NCBI GenBank assembly: GCA_025201865.1
Contig: MU603002.1
Span: 2,033-24,281, forward strand
Reading direction: 5' to 3'
Source: Ramicandelaber brevisporus
Taxonomy: Eukaryota; Kickxellomycota; Ramicandelaberales; Ramicandelaberaceae
Length of the DNA stretch: 22,249 nucleotides
Each line of letters begins with the position of its first letter. Position 1 is the first letter of the stretch. This document shows, piece by piece, positions 8,275 through 17,500 of the stretch. Under the pieces are notes generated by a model. It had not been told where the DNA came from. It did not search any database and worked only from the letters and a program-made list of their open reading frames with translations. Both the position numbers and the translations under genes were made by a program.

Positions 8275-10143
8275 CTACTTTAAACATGTGGCGCCGTATT
8301 TTGTGAGTAAATCTTGCCATTGATGAGATACTTGGAAACCAACAGCGAGTGAGTAAGATGTCATTTGGTGGTGTTGATGGTGGTCCTGATATAAAGTACT
8401 TTGATTCTCTTCGACACCAAAGTGCTTCGCCCAGTAAATGCAAACATCCCGGAATGCCTCCAGTGTTAGTGCGCAGCCAAAGTACTTTTGAGTGAGTGTG
8501 CCAAATGTCAAAGAAGAAGAAGAGGTAGAAGAAACAGAAGAAGCAGAAGAAGCAGAGGGAGATTCACTATACATGTTCCTATCAAAATATGGAATGAACA
8601 TGGTACTTAGCTGCTCAACCAGCAACCCATTACCACGGTGGCGCTCAATCTCAATCCATGGCCGACGAACAAAGACCAAGAAGTCGACAAGTAACTGTGA
8701 GACAACACGAGGAAGAGCGCGGACTGTGATATGAGTCGAGCCATCCGGGGCAGTGCGGTGTGGAAGAAGAACTATACAGCCGCCATGAAGGTACATGTTG
8801 CGATCCTCACTGCCGGTGCCGCATAGGCACAGCGAAGCTAGTTCAGAAGCACTCATTAGAGGAACACTGCCAACGATGACAATTAACAGTACCAACATTT
8901 GCATCAGTTGATTGTGTGCTATAACGAATGCAATTACATCGGGTGCATTTGCGTCCGCTGAAACATTGCCTTTGATTGCAGAATGGAGATGCGGCGCTGC
9001 CTGTTCCAAATGACTGTATAACTTCTGGAGTTCATCATCACATACAGCGGACATGTTGATACTAGACCTTTGCTGAGGAACGCTCAAATCGCTGGCCGTT
9101 GCATCTGAAAGCTGCAGCGCTGGTGATCGAATGTAGCCATGCATCAGCTGCTGCAATAATGCATTGGAATCCCTTAGCAAAGAGTTCACTGCCGAGCACA
9201 CATTTGAGAAATGTAGCTCAGAGCCATCGCGCTGAATGAATAGCAATGGATCACCCAGGTAAGGAAGCAGCCGCGGCAATAGTAGACGTGGAATGGCTGG
9301 CTTTATCTCCTCTGCTGTAACTGGTGTGTTCAATTTGGCTGCTGACCTTAGTGACTGAGTTCGGACACTGTTCACCATCGTTTTACTTCTCTTTTTGTAA
9401 ATTCTTGGCTGAGCCGCATTCTGGCCAGGTACAGTTGCAATATCATATCGACACACCATTAGATATGCATACCCACTAATACTGTAAGGATAGCGCAGAG
9501 TTACCGCTGGTGTATACTGTGAACGCTTTCTATCATGCTTGTTGTACCAATGTTGGCGAAGGTTGTTCAGTGCTTTTGAACTATAAACGCAGTTTGGCTC
9601 CGAGCAGCTCAGTCCAGCCACTACATCGTCATGTCCTGAACTAGCCAACTCTTCGACATTTGAACCGATGGTGAATGCCAGATTTGGATTTCCAGTGTGC
9701 TGGTTGCTGCTTGGATCACGACGAGCATTAATGGCAACAGGTGGCAGCTGAACACTTTGAATCACATACTGGCTAACACTGTGATAATCACGCAGATGCT
9801 CTGTGAGTATCTCAGGAACGAGTCTGCAATCAAAACAAACAAATGCACCAGTTTTGGCATGATATCCACATTCAACGCCACCAACATCAAAGAGACGAAT
9901 TACTCCTCCATATGTCATTGCTAGCTCAGTTCGACCAGGCATTCCAGGGTCACCGCTGCAATCACTGTCAGTGTCATTATCGCTGTCACCATCATCACCA
10001 CTGTCACGATCACCACTAAAATTAGCTGCTATTGTGAGTGACTCCGTTTGCTGCTCCACTACCAGCAGTTTTACTTCCTCCTCCTCCCACTGTTGCTGAG
10101 ATTGTAGTGAGTTTGGGACGCCATTATCATTATTACTATTGCT

Positions 10144-10189
<46 letters not shown>

Positions 10190-10896
10190 CTATAGCGGCT
10201 TCTGTTTTTTATGATATGGTTTGCACTAACGTGTTGTATTAATGTCTTCAGACATTTGACTGGAACCTTTGAACAGTTATCAAATGGACAGCCCCACGGT
10301 ACATCCAGGCTTTCTCGTTTAAACATAACCATTTTACCTGAGCAACATACTTGGACTTCAGTTTTGTGATTTCGGCCATGGTCACTTTTCGTTTGTGATC
10401 TCTTGATGATAAAGTTGCAGCCAGGGAAACTGCATTTCATTGGAAACCTTTTCATGCCTTTGCGAGCTGGCTTTGTTGATTCCATAGTGACATTGATATT
10501 GCCATTATAATCATTATCTTTATCGTTGTCATAGTTATCATCATCATTATCATAGTTATCATCACACTCTTCATTCACCTTCTCTTCTTCTTTTTTAATC
10601 GTACTAGCCATGATTCCAATTGAGCGTGGTATCGTGAACATCATTTGAACACCATCATCATCATCATCGTCATCATCATCATTACTATATTCTTGCTCTG
10701 ATACAATGTAGTCAGTGTTGGCAGTGCCTGTCGTTTCTCGTTCATCTTTAACGGCAGCAGCAGTGTCAGTATCACTCAGAGCCTGTGCTCTTACAGTGAG
10801 CGCAGTTTCGGAAGTGTCGAGACGCGGTCGAGATACACGAACTATTGTTTCAGCACTGCGCTCTTCATCACCGCTCAACGCGTGCTTGTCAGGCAT
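8275..10896 (-). CDS. array copy 3: four-finger C2H2/OrsD-like protein with recombinase-like C-terminal core
   Basis: The protein has 873 residues, starting at an ATG with G at -3 and ending in TAG. The N-terminus MPDKHAL is followed by a basic RVSRPRL motif. Very acidic stretches (poly-Asp 73-81, Asp/Asn 112-132) precede finger 1 (C155-C160-H173-H177) and finger 2 (C203-C208-H222-H227). A 15-Asp run (237-251) and more Asp/Ser sequence fill the linker. Finger 3 (C354-C357-H367-H372), the DPSSNQH segment (394-400) and finger 4 (C431-C436-H449-H454) follow. The core starts near DPLLF (549). VPLMSASELASL replaces the Arg-bearing motif of the fungal tyrosine-recombinase-like domain, RALPRVVSQLLVDFL is conserved, and LTLEAFRD keeps one Arg. 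A Ser-rich insert (778-795) lies inside the core. Its neighbours on both sides are paralogs, with spacers of 135 and 309 bp. Catalysis looks unlikely; nucleic-acid binding is inferred. Confidence 0.86.
10144..10188 (-). repeat. (GAT)15 poly-Asp codon tract
   Basis: Fifteen perfect ATC units on the plus strand encode fifteen Asp, all GAT, in copy 3 between fingers 2 and 3. Codon purity points to recent trinucleotide expansion. Confidence 0.93.
10654..10680 (-). repeat. nine-Asp codon tract
   Basis: Nine Asp codons, eight GAT and one GAC, in the acidic N-terminal part of copy 3. Confidence 0.9.
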
Positions 10897-10947
10897 AGCA
10901 AGATGCTTTTTTATTTGATCAGCTGATTTTTCGCGATCCTCCTAGCT

Positions 10948-10998
10948 GTTTGTTGCTTGTTTGCTTGTGTTTGCTTGTTTACTGCTTGTTTACTGCTC
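10948..10998. repeat. TTTGCTTG / TTTACTGC short repeats in the spacer upstream of copy 3
   Basis: Imperfect units TGTTTGCT and CTTGTTTACTG repeat several times in the 135-bp spacer between copies 4 and 3. The tract lies within the presumed promoter of copy 3, and also 3' of copy 4. Any role is unknown. Confidence 0.55.
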
Positions 10999-11031
10999 GT
11001 CAAAAAATAGCAGGTGGTACACTTGTTGAAA

Positions 11032-14000
11032 CTAAAATTGGTTTAAAGAGGGCGAGGTGGATGTGCAGTGCTTGACGAGCAAATCATGCCACTGGCGGCA
11101 CGACTGGAATGCCACTGCAAGTGAGCACGACGTCATCTGCTGTTGATGCTGTTGATGTTGTTGATTTACGGCACCTTGACCTGTACTGATTCCAAAATGC
11201 TTCGCCCAGAAGCTACACACGTCTTGGAATGCATCGAATGTTAACGAGCATCCAAAGTATTGTTGTGACAACCCACTCATTGCAGATGAAACCGAAAACA
11301 ACTCGTAAGCTTCTTCGTTGGCAACGGTTGGGGCTAGCATGGTGTTTAGCTGCTCGACTAGATGTGAATTACCGCGGCTGTATTCAATCTCCATTAGAAT
11401 GCGACGCGAAAACACCAAGAAATCCAGTAGCAGCTGAGAGACTGCACGCGGAAGCACTCGAGCATTGACTGATGTGCTGCTGTTTGATATTAAAAGAATT
11501 ACAAATCCCTCGTGCAGATAGATGCTGCGAATGGCACCGTTACTGTCAGCAATGCGCAGTGATGCCAACTCTGACTCACTCAGCAACGGCAAGCCAGCAG
11601 TGATGGCAATGAGCATGATCAGGATCTTCTGCAGCTGATGGTGCGTGGATGTGAGCGCTACGTAGTCAAGAGAAGTGGTGGATATGGCAGTGCCGTTGAC
11701 AAGGTTGGAGTACAGCTGTGGCGCGGCGCTTTCTAAATGGTGGTAGAATTGCTGAAGCTCAATATCGCATCTACGAGACATGTGAGGACCATAGCCTTTT
11801 TGATGGCGACCCAGGTCACTCGATGAGTTTCCAGACAGCTGTAGCACCGATGAGCAAACGTAGCCGTACAGTAACTTTCGTAGCAACGCATTGGCGTCGG
11901 TTAAAAGTCTGCCCACAGCAGAACATACACTGGAGAAGTGCAGTCCCGTACCATCCAGCTGGGTGAAGAGCAGCGGATCAAGTACGCTTGGAATGAACTT
12001 CGGCAGCACAAGTGGAGCTGGACATGTGTATCTACTGATCGCAGATGTCGTTGATGCTGATGCTGAGGCTGAGGCTGAAGCTGGAGTTTGGGTGGCACCA
12101 GTAGTCTCAGTATTAGTGGAGTGACTGGTTATTGTTGTTGGTGTAGTCTTTGGTGGTTCAGGAGCTGCATTCGGATTGACAATCGGTGGTGCCTTTGTAT
12201 TGGTGGCAGTGTTCATTCCTGCTGCTGTTTTCTCGACGGTAGTATCCAGGCTGGCGATTGGTGTTGCAGTAGTACCGGTTGCATTTACTGCTGTTGCATT
12301 TACTGCTGATGGCTGTTGTTGATGCAGCTGAGATGTACTGCTCGCAGCCGCGTCCGTATAACCAGAGCGTGTAATGCGAGCCGGTGCAACTTCATTTTGG
12401 AGCCTTAATGACTGCTCATTGGTATCATCTGATGGAATAATCTCATAGCGGCGAATCATCATGTAGTACGAAGACACGGAGGACACTGGATAGCGCAAGA
12501 GTACAGCCGGTGTATACAGTGGCTTCAGTCCATTATGTTTATTCATCCAGTGCTTCTTCATTCCGCTCGAATCTCTGTTTGAATAAAAGCAATTCGCGTA
12601 CGAACAAGTGATACCGTCTACAACGTCATTGTGCCCAGAAGAGCGCAAGTACCCAGTATTGGAGTGGAATGTCACAGCCAGTCTCGGGTTTCCAGAGTGC
12701 TGATTAGCGCTTGGATCATCGCCGTATTGAGCAATCGCAGCGGGAAGCTGAGTGTTGCGAGCAGCTTCTTGGCTAACATTGTGGCAGTCAGACAAATGGG
12801 TGGCTAAGCACTCTGGAACAATTCTGCAGTCATAGCAAACAAATGCACCAGTCGAAGCATGGTAACCGCACTGAACGCCACACATACCAAATATTTGAAC
12901 AGCGCCACGGAATGTCGAAGTCACTGGAATGTCGTCTCTAATGCTACTGCGACTGCCACCAAAACGACTACTGCTGTTGGAACCATTAGTACTAGCAGCC
13001 GATGATTCGACAGAGTGAGCGAAATTGTCGAGTGAAGCGGTTATAGCTGTAGTTGTATCTGTAGTTGAAGCTGCAGCTGTGTCAGATACAGGAGCAACAG
13101 TCATAGCAGCCACGTCACAAATATCGCCACCAAGAGTAGTAAACACTGAAGCGATTTCCCCATTATCAGCAGCGGCAGCGGCAGCGCGATCATCATTAGA
13201 AACAATAGCGGCATTGGCATCATTGGCAACGGCAGTCAATTCAAGCGACGCACCAATACCATCATTACTGATCTTGGCAATACCAGTGCCATAGTGAGAT
13301 ACCATGGAATTGGTCGTCGTATCAGCAGCGATACCAGTGTCGCTGTCAATGTCAATTCTCCGAGACTTTCTTCTTTGTTGCTGTTGCTTCTGCTGCTGCT
13401 TCTGCTGTTTCTGCGACTTTGCTGCGTTCGGCCCATATCGCGGAATGCCAACTCTCTTTGGATTGTGGTAAACTCTTGTATGGGCCATCGCCGAATCTGC
13501 GCTTGAAAACGGACCGCGATCACACCCTGGAATCGGACACGGCCACATGTCATTCGTGGTTGGCCGTGTATAGACAACAATCTTACCGCCTTGCTCGCAC
13601 TGGAATTCAGTCTGATGATCCCGCTCATGCGATGTACGTTCCCAGCCAGACTTGAACTTGGCATTGCAGCCGTCGTGCTCACACTTTTGAGGATACACAT
13701 TGAAGCTTTTGCGGTTGGATTTGGCGGAAACTCCAAATAAACTACGGCGACTACCACCGCCACCACCACCACTACCGCTGATGTCTTCTTCGTCGGTTTC
13801 AGTATCCTCGTCTTCATCAGTGTCGTATTCCCGGTAGTTGACTCTGGGGACTCCGGCAAACGCGGTCGGTATTGAAGTGGAAGCGGCTGTGGCCGTTGAT
13901 GGGAAGCGTGGGTTCCAGGATGGGTGTGGTGCCGTGAACACTGGAGCTTCTTCGCCAGACTCCTCGCTCGGCCCGACCGATCCACTGCCCACGCGGTAGT

Positions 14001-14253
14001 GCTGATGGTTGTGGTGGCTGTGGTGACTGTAGTATTGCGCGGGTCTGGGTGGTTGCATTGGCTGTGGCGGTAGTGTTAGCGATGGAGGCTGTTGATTAAT
14101 CGCGACACCAGGTACCACCCCCATTACGCCAGATCGCAGCGCTGCCAGGGTTTCAGCGCACTCGCGAGCAGCGGTAAGACGAGACCGTCGACCACGAGTT
14201 ACTATGCCAAAGTCGCGGTCGTCAGCGTCGCTCAGAAGGTGTTTGGCAGACAT
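11032..14253 (-). CDS. array copy 4: largest four-finger C2H2/OrsD-like protein with recombinase-like C-terminal core
   Basis: The protein has 1073 residues, starting at an ATG with A at -3 and ending in TAG. The order is MSAKHLL; a basic RGRRSRL patch (20-26); a His/Pro/Gln-rich segment; an acidic stretch (EYDTDEDEDTETDEED, 142-157); a Gly run; finger 1 (C191-C196-H209-H213); finger 2 (C239-C244-H258-H263); a Q/K-rich stretch with RRKSRR (294-299), a possible nuclear-localisation signal; and an Ala/Thr-rich linker of about 140 residues. Finger 3 (C473-C476-H486-H491), the DPSANQH segment (513-519) and finger 4 (C550-C555-H568-H573) follow, then a Thr/Ala/Ser linker with an (SA)n run. In the core, from DPLLF (759), LPLLSESELASLR and RVLPRAVSQLLLDFL are conserved. 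AFQD stands where copies 2 and 3 have AFRD, so the last candidate catalytic Arg is also gone. It exceeds the other copies mainly through its longer linkers. Confidence 0.86.
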   Translation of the reverse strand: MSAKHLLSDADDRDFGIVTRGRRSRLTAARECAETLAALRSGVMGVVPGVAINQQPPSLTLPPQPMQPPRPAQYYSHHSHHNHQHYRVGSGSVGPSEESGEEAPVFTAPHPSWNPRFPSTATAASTSIPTAFAGVPRVNYREYDTDEDEDTETDEEDISGSGGGGGGSRRSLFGVSAKSNRKSFNVYPQKCEHDGCNAKFKSGWERTSHERDHQTEFQCEQGGKIVVYTRPTTNDMWPCPIPGCDRGPFSSADSAMAHTRVYHNPKRVGIPRYGPNAAKSQKQQKQQQKQQQQRRKSRRIDIDSDTGIAADTTTNSMVSHYGTGIAKISNDGIGASLELTAVANDANAAIVSNDDRAAAAAADNGEIASVFTTLGGDICDVAAMTVAPVSDTAAASTTDTTTAITASLDNFAHSVESSAASTNGSNSSSRFGGSRSSIRDDIPVTSTFRGAVQIFGMCGVQCGYHASTGAFVCYDCRIVPECLATHLSDCHNVSQEAARNTQLPAAIAQYGDDPSANQHSGNPRLAVTFHSNTGYLRSSGHNDVVDGITCSYANCFYSNRDSSGMKKHWMNKHNGLKPLYTPAVLLRYPVSSVSSYYMMIRRYEIIPSDDTNEQSLRLQNEVAPARITRSGYTDAAASSTSQLHQQQPSAVNATAVNATGTTATPIASLDTTVEKTAAGMNTATNTKAPPIVNPNAAPEPPKTTPTTITSHSTNTETTGATQTPASASASASASTTSAISRYTCPAPLVLPKFIPSVLDPLLFTQLDGTGLHFSSVCSAVGRLLTDANALLRKLLYGYVCSSVLQLSGNSSSDLGRHQKGYGPHMSRRCDIELQQFYHHLESAAPQLYSNLVNGTAISTTSLDYVALTSTHHQLQKILIMLIAITAGLPLLSESELASLRIADSNGAIRSIYLHEGFVILLISNSSTSVNARVLPRAVSQLLLDFLVFSRRILMEIEYSRGNSHLVEQLNTMLAPTVANEEAYELFSVSSAMSGLSQQYFGCSLTFDAFQDVCSFWAKHFGISTGQGAVNQQHQQHQQQMTSCSLAVAFQSCRQWHDLLVKHCTSTSPSLNQF

Positions 14254-14543
14254 ACTTGATGTTTTGCCGATTAATCGAGTGCGGTTTCCGATCGTTGCGG
14301 GCGGTTGCTGCTCAAAAAAAAATTCGCGACAGGCAGACTAGCGGGCGAGCTAGCTAGTTCCTCCAAACAGACCAGGAGTGGGAGGAGTAAGCATCACTCC
14401 CACATGGCCACATACTGACATGGCGCTACACTAACAATCCCATGAGTAACTTATAATCAGGTATAACATTAAACGAAAACAATTAAATTGAACTATAGGG
14501 CAGGTGAATAGAGGAGGATAAGAATAAGAAGGGAAAAAAACGG
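14254..14543. other. spacer between the kinesin gene and array copy 4
   Basis: These 290 bp should hold the kinesin 3' end and the copy 4 promoter. A 9-A run occurs near 14316-14324 and A/T-rich sequence near 14455-14500. No ORF, RNA or clear terminator is recognised. Confidence 0.5.
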
Positions 14544-17500
14544 TTAGTTATGAAGACGAGGTGGGGATTGTAAAACATTACTAGGGACGCTGGTTCCATT
14601 GCTAAATGTGGCTGCATCAGTTGTTACAAGAACAGACATTCTACTTCCACCGTCAAGACCAGCACGCGCGACATCAATCGACTGTGGACTCTTTGGGGAC
14701 AGCCACTTGGTCGACATGGCGCCAGGCTCCGTGCCAGTAGATGAGACTGAAACATTGCGAGTCTCGCGCACATTATGAGTGCTGCTACTGCCGCGGATAC
14801 CAAAGAACGCCTTCTTGACAGCCCATTTTGCAGAGCTGGCCATGCCAGACAGCTTGGAGGACCGGCCGTAGATCGAGGAGCGCGTAGGGGATGCAAGCGA
14901 CGAGGGGACAGATTGAGCATCGCCAACTGTGGATGGCGATGTGATTGTTTGACCAATAGCATGGCCAGATGAATGCGAGATGGGCGATGTCAGCGCAGAG
15001 ACAGAACGGCGACCATCAGTAGCAACTGTTTGTGATGATGGACGATGGTCGATAGGTTCGCCATTCACGCTCTGCTGCTGCTGTTGCTGCTGTTGCTGCT
15101 GTTGCTGCTGTTGCTGTTGTTGCTGATGATGAGCAGAAGATGGCACATCGATGCGCAGCATTGACGAAGCACGGTTAATGATGCGGGCGAAGGATCCAGA
15201 TGTCGTTCTTGCTGATGTTGGACTGAATGCAAACTGGGGCTGAGCAGGAGGAGACTGCGACTGTTGCGAAGGAGGTGACAGAGTTAGTTGATGACGCTGC
15301 TGTTGCTGGTGGTGTTGCTGAGGTTCATTGTAATGCTGCTGTGCTCTAACAGTGGTTGAGTTAGGGATATGATATAGCAAAACACTACCTCGAGATGCAG
15401 AGTAGGCGCTGCTCTGTTGAACCTGCTGCTGTTGATGCTGTTGATGCTGTTGATATTGATGCTCATCTCCAGCATACATCATTTCACTGCCACGCTTTGT
15501 TCCGCGAATCTGGCCAGAAACTGCAGCAGCAGCAACGACAGAGCGAGGATGTGATCTCCTTCGCTCAGAAGCAGCAATAGAGAGACTGCGCTGCGGTTGT
15601 GACTGCAATTGTGACTGTGACTGTGACTGCGACTGCAATTGTGGCTGTTGAGATAGCGATTGAGATGACCAGTGTGAGGCAGATTGTTGGCGCTGCTGCT
15701 GAAGCTTCATAAAGTCAAGTTCAGCCAACAGTTGCTGCTCCCGACTGCGCCAGATGTCACGTTCGGTTTCAAACTCGGCAGCCTGGCGTTCCAACTTGAG
15801 TTCATGCTGCTCTCTGATGGCCACCGACTGCTGCGAGTAAGTTGCCTTAATGTCCTTGGAGCGTCTCAACTCATTTTCAAGCAACTTGACCTGTGCTTCC
15901 AATTGAGCAATCACTGCAATGTTGACACGCTGTTGGCCATGGACTGTTGACCGACGTGGTGTACCAGACTGCGAGCTTGGAGTGGATACATTAATTCGAG
16001 ACCGGCGTGGCGTTGCAGCGACTCCAAACACGTCGTCAGTCTCCTGAGAGGCTGTCTCTTCCGTCATCGATTCAGCTGCGGCTGTGGTTGGCACCGTTGC
16101 TGCTGAAGTGCTTGTTACCAGTCGAGCCTCGACATCGTTAATTCTCTTTTTGTAGACATCCTCAATCTCACGTAATTGACTTTCATAGTCTTTGGCCATC
16201 TCATCGCGTATATCCTGTTCACGCTGGATTGATGCAACTTTTGACTCCTTAGCCTGCTCCTGTAAATCGTAGCATTGGTGCTGAAGATTAGCCAGTTGCT
16301 CCTTCAACTCTGCATTGGCAATCTCAAGCTCAGCAGTGGCATTGGTTGATGGAGATTCAACTATTTCTGCGGCAGTGCTGTTACCAAATACAAACTGCTG
16401 AGACTGTGAGCGTTCAATATCTGCCAGAGCTTCTGACACAGTGCCGAGATCAAATGAAGTTGAAGTCTGGATATCTACTCCACCATTAACGCTATCAAAT
16501 GCAATGGGAGAGCTTGCTCTATCCACATATTGTTTACTAGTCAAGTCTGCAGAGATATCTTCGTCAATGTGCTGCAGGTGCTCGGTTGCAGTGCCATGTT
16601 CACTTCCACTCTGAGACATAATGGGCGACAGCTGGGTGAATGGAGGTGGAGGTGGAGATAATGCACGGAATAAGTCATCATTTGATCTCATCAATCTCCG
16701 CTGATCTGCATAGCTGAGCTGAGGTTTGTATGAATCCTCATCATCAATGGCTGGGAGTGATGCTGTGGATGATGCACCGATAGGCAGAGATGTGGATGAT
16801 GCTGCTGATGGGTGAATCCATTCGAGTGGCAATACTTTCTCAAGTCCATCCAGCAGCGGAATACTCTGCTTTGATCCATTTTGTGCTGATCTGGCCAATT
16901 TGATTATACTGCGCCTCTTCTGTACCTGGCCAGTTGATGATGATGAAGTTGAAGACGATGTGAGTGACTCGGAGACTGATGGATGCGAGGCTGTAGATGA
17001 CACACGCGGACTACGACCAAAGAACCGTTCATAATGACTTCCGGAATTTTGGCCAAGTGCTGTTGTTGATGATGAGCGGAATCCATATTGTAAGTGGGAA
17101 GTAGGCGACAATGGAGTGCCATTCAGTGCAATCTCTCGCTCAGCTGCAATAAACACTGGTGTCTTCGGGCGTACATCCGACCGTTCAATATTAGTGAGAG
17201 CAGCAGGCTTTGGTGGGGAATTGGACTCAGACTTGGCAGGCGATCCAGCAGATTCTGACACATTGTCCAAATTGGAAGAAGTAGTGGGTACATCCTCCGC
17301 AGTCAAGTCATCTCCATGCGACGATGCGATCTGAGACTCTGGAATATCAGATGAATGCTGAGCAACAGAATCACTGACCGAGGAGGCTCTTGATCGAGTT
17401 GATCTGACTGAATGCGATCTTCTTGATGTTACTGAACTGCTTCGACGACTACCACTGCGACGGCTGCCACTAGACCGCATACTGGACACCGATGTGCTGC

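Noticed and set aside
735-14253. A mobile element with terminal repeats enclosing the array
   Set aside because: I saw no matching terminal inverted or direct repeats or target-site duplications around the array or any single copy. The recombinase-like core also lacks its expected catalytic residues.
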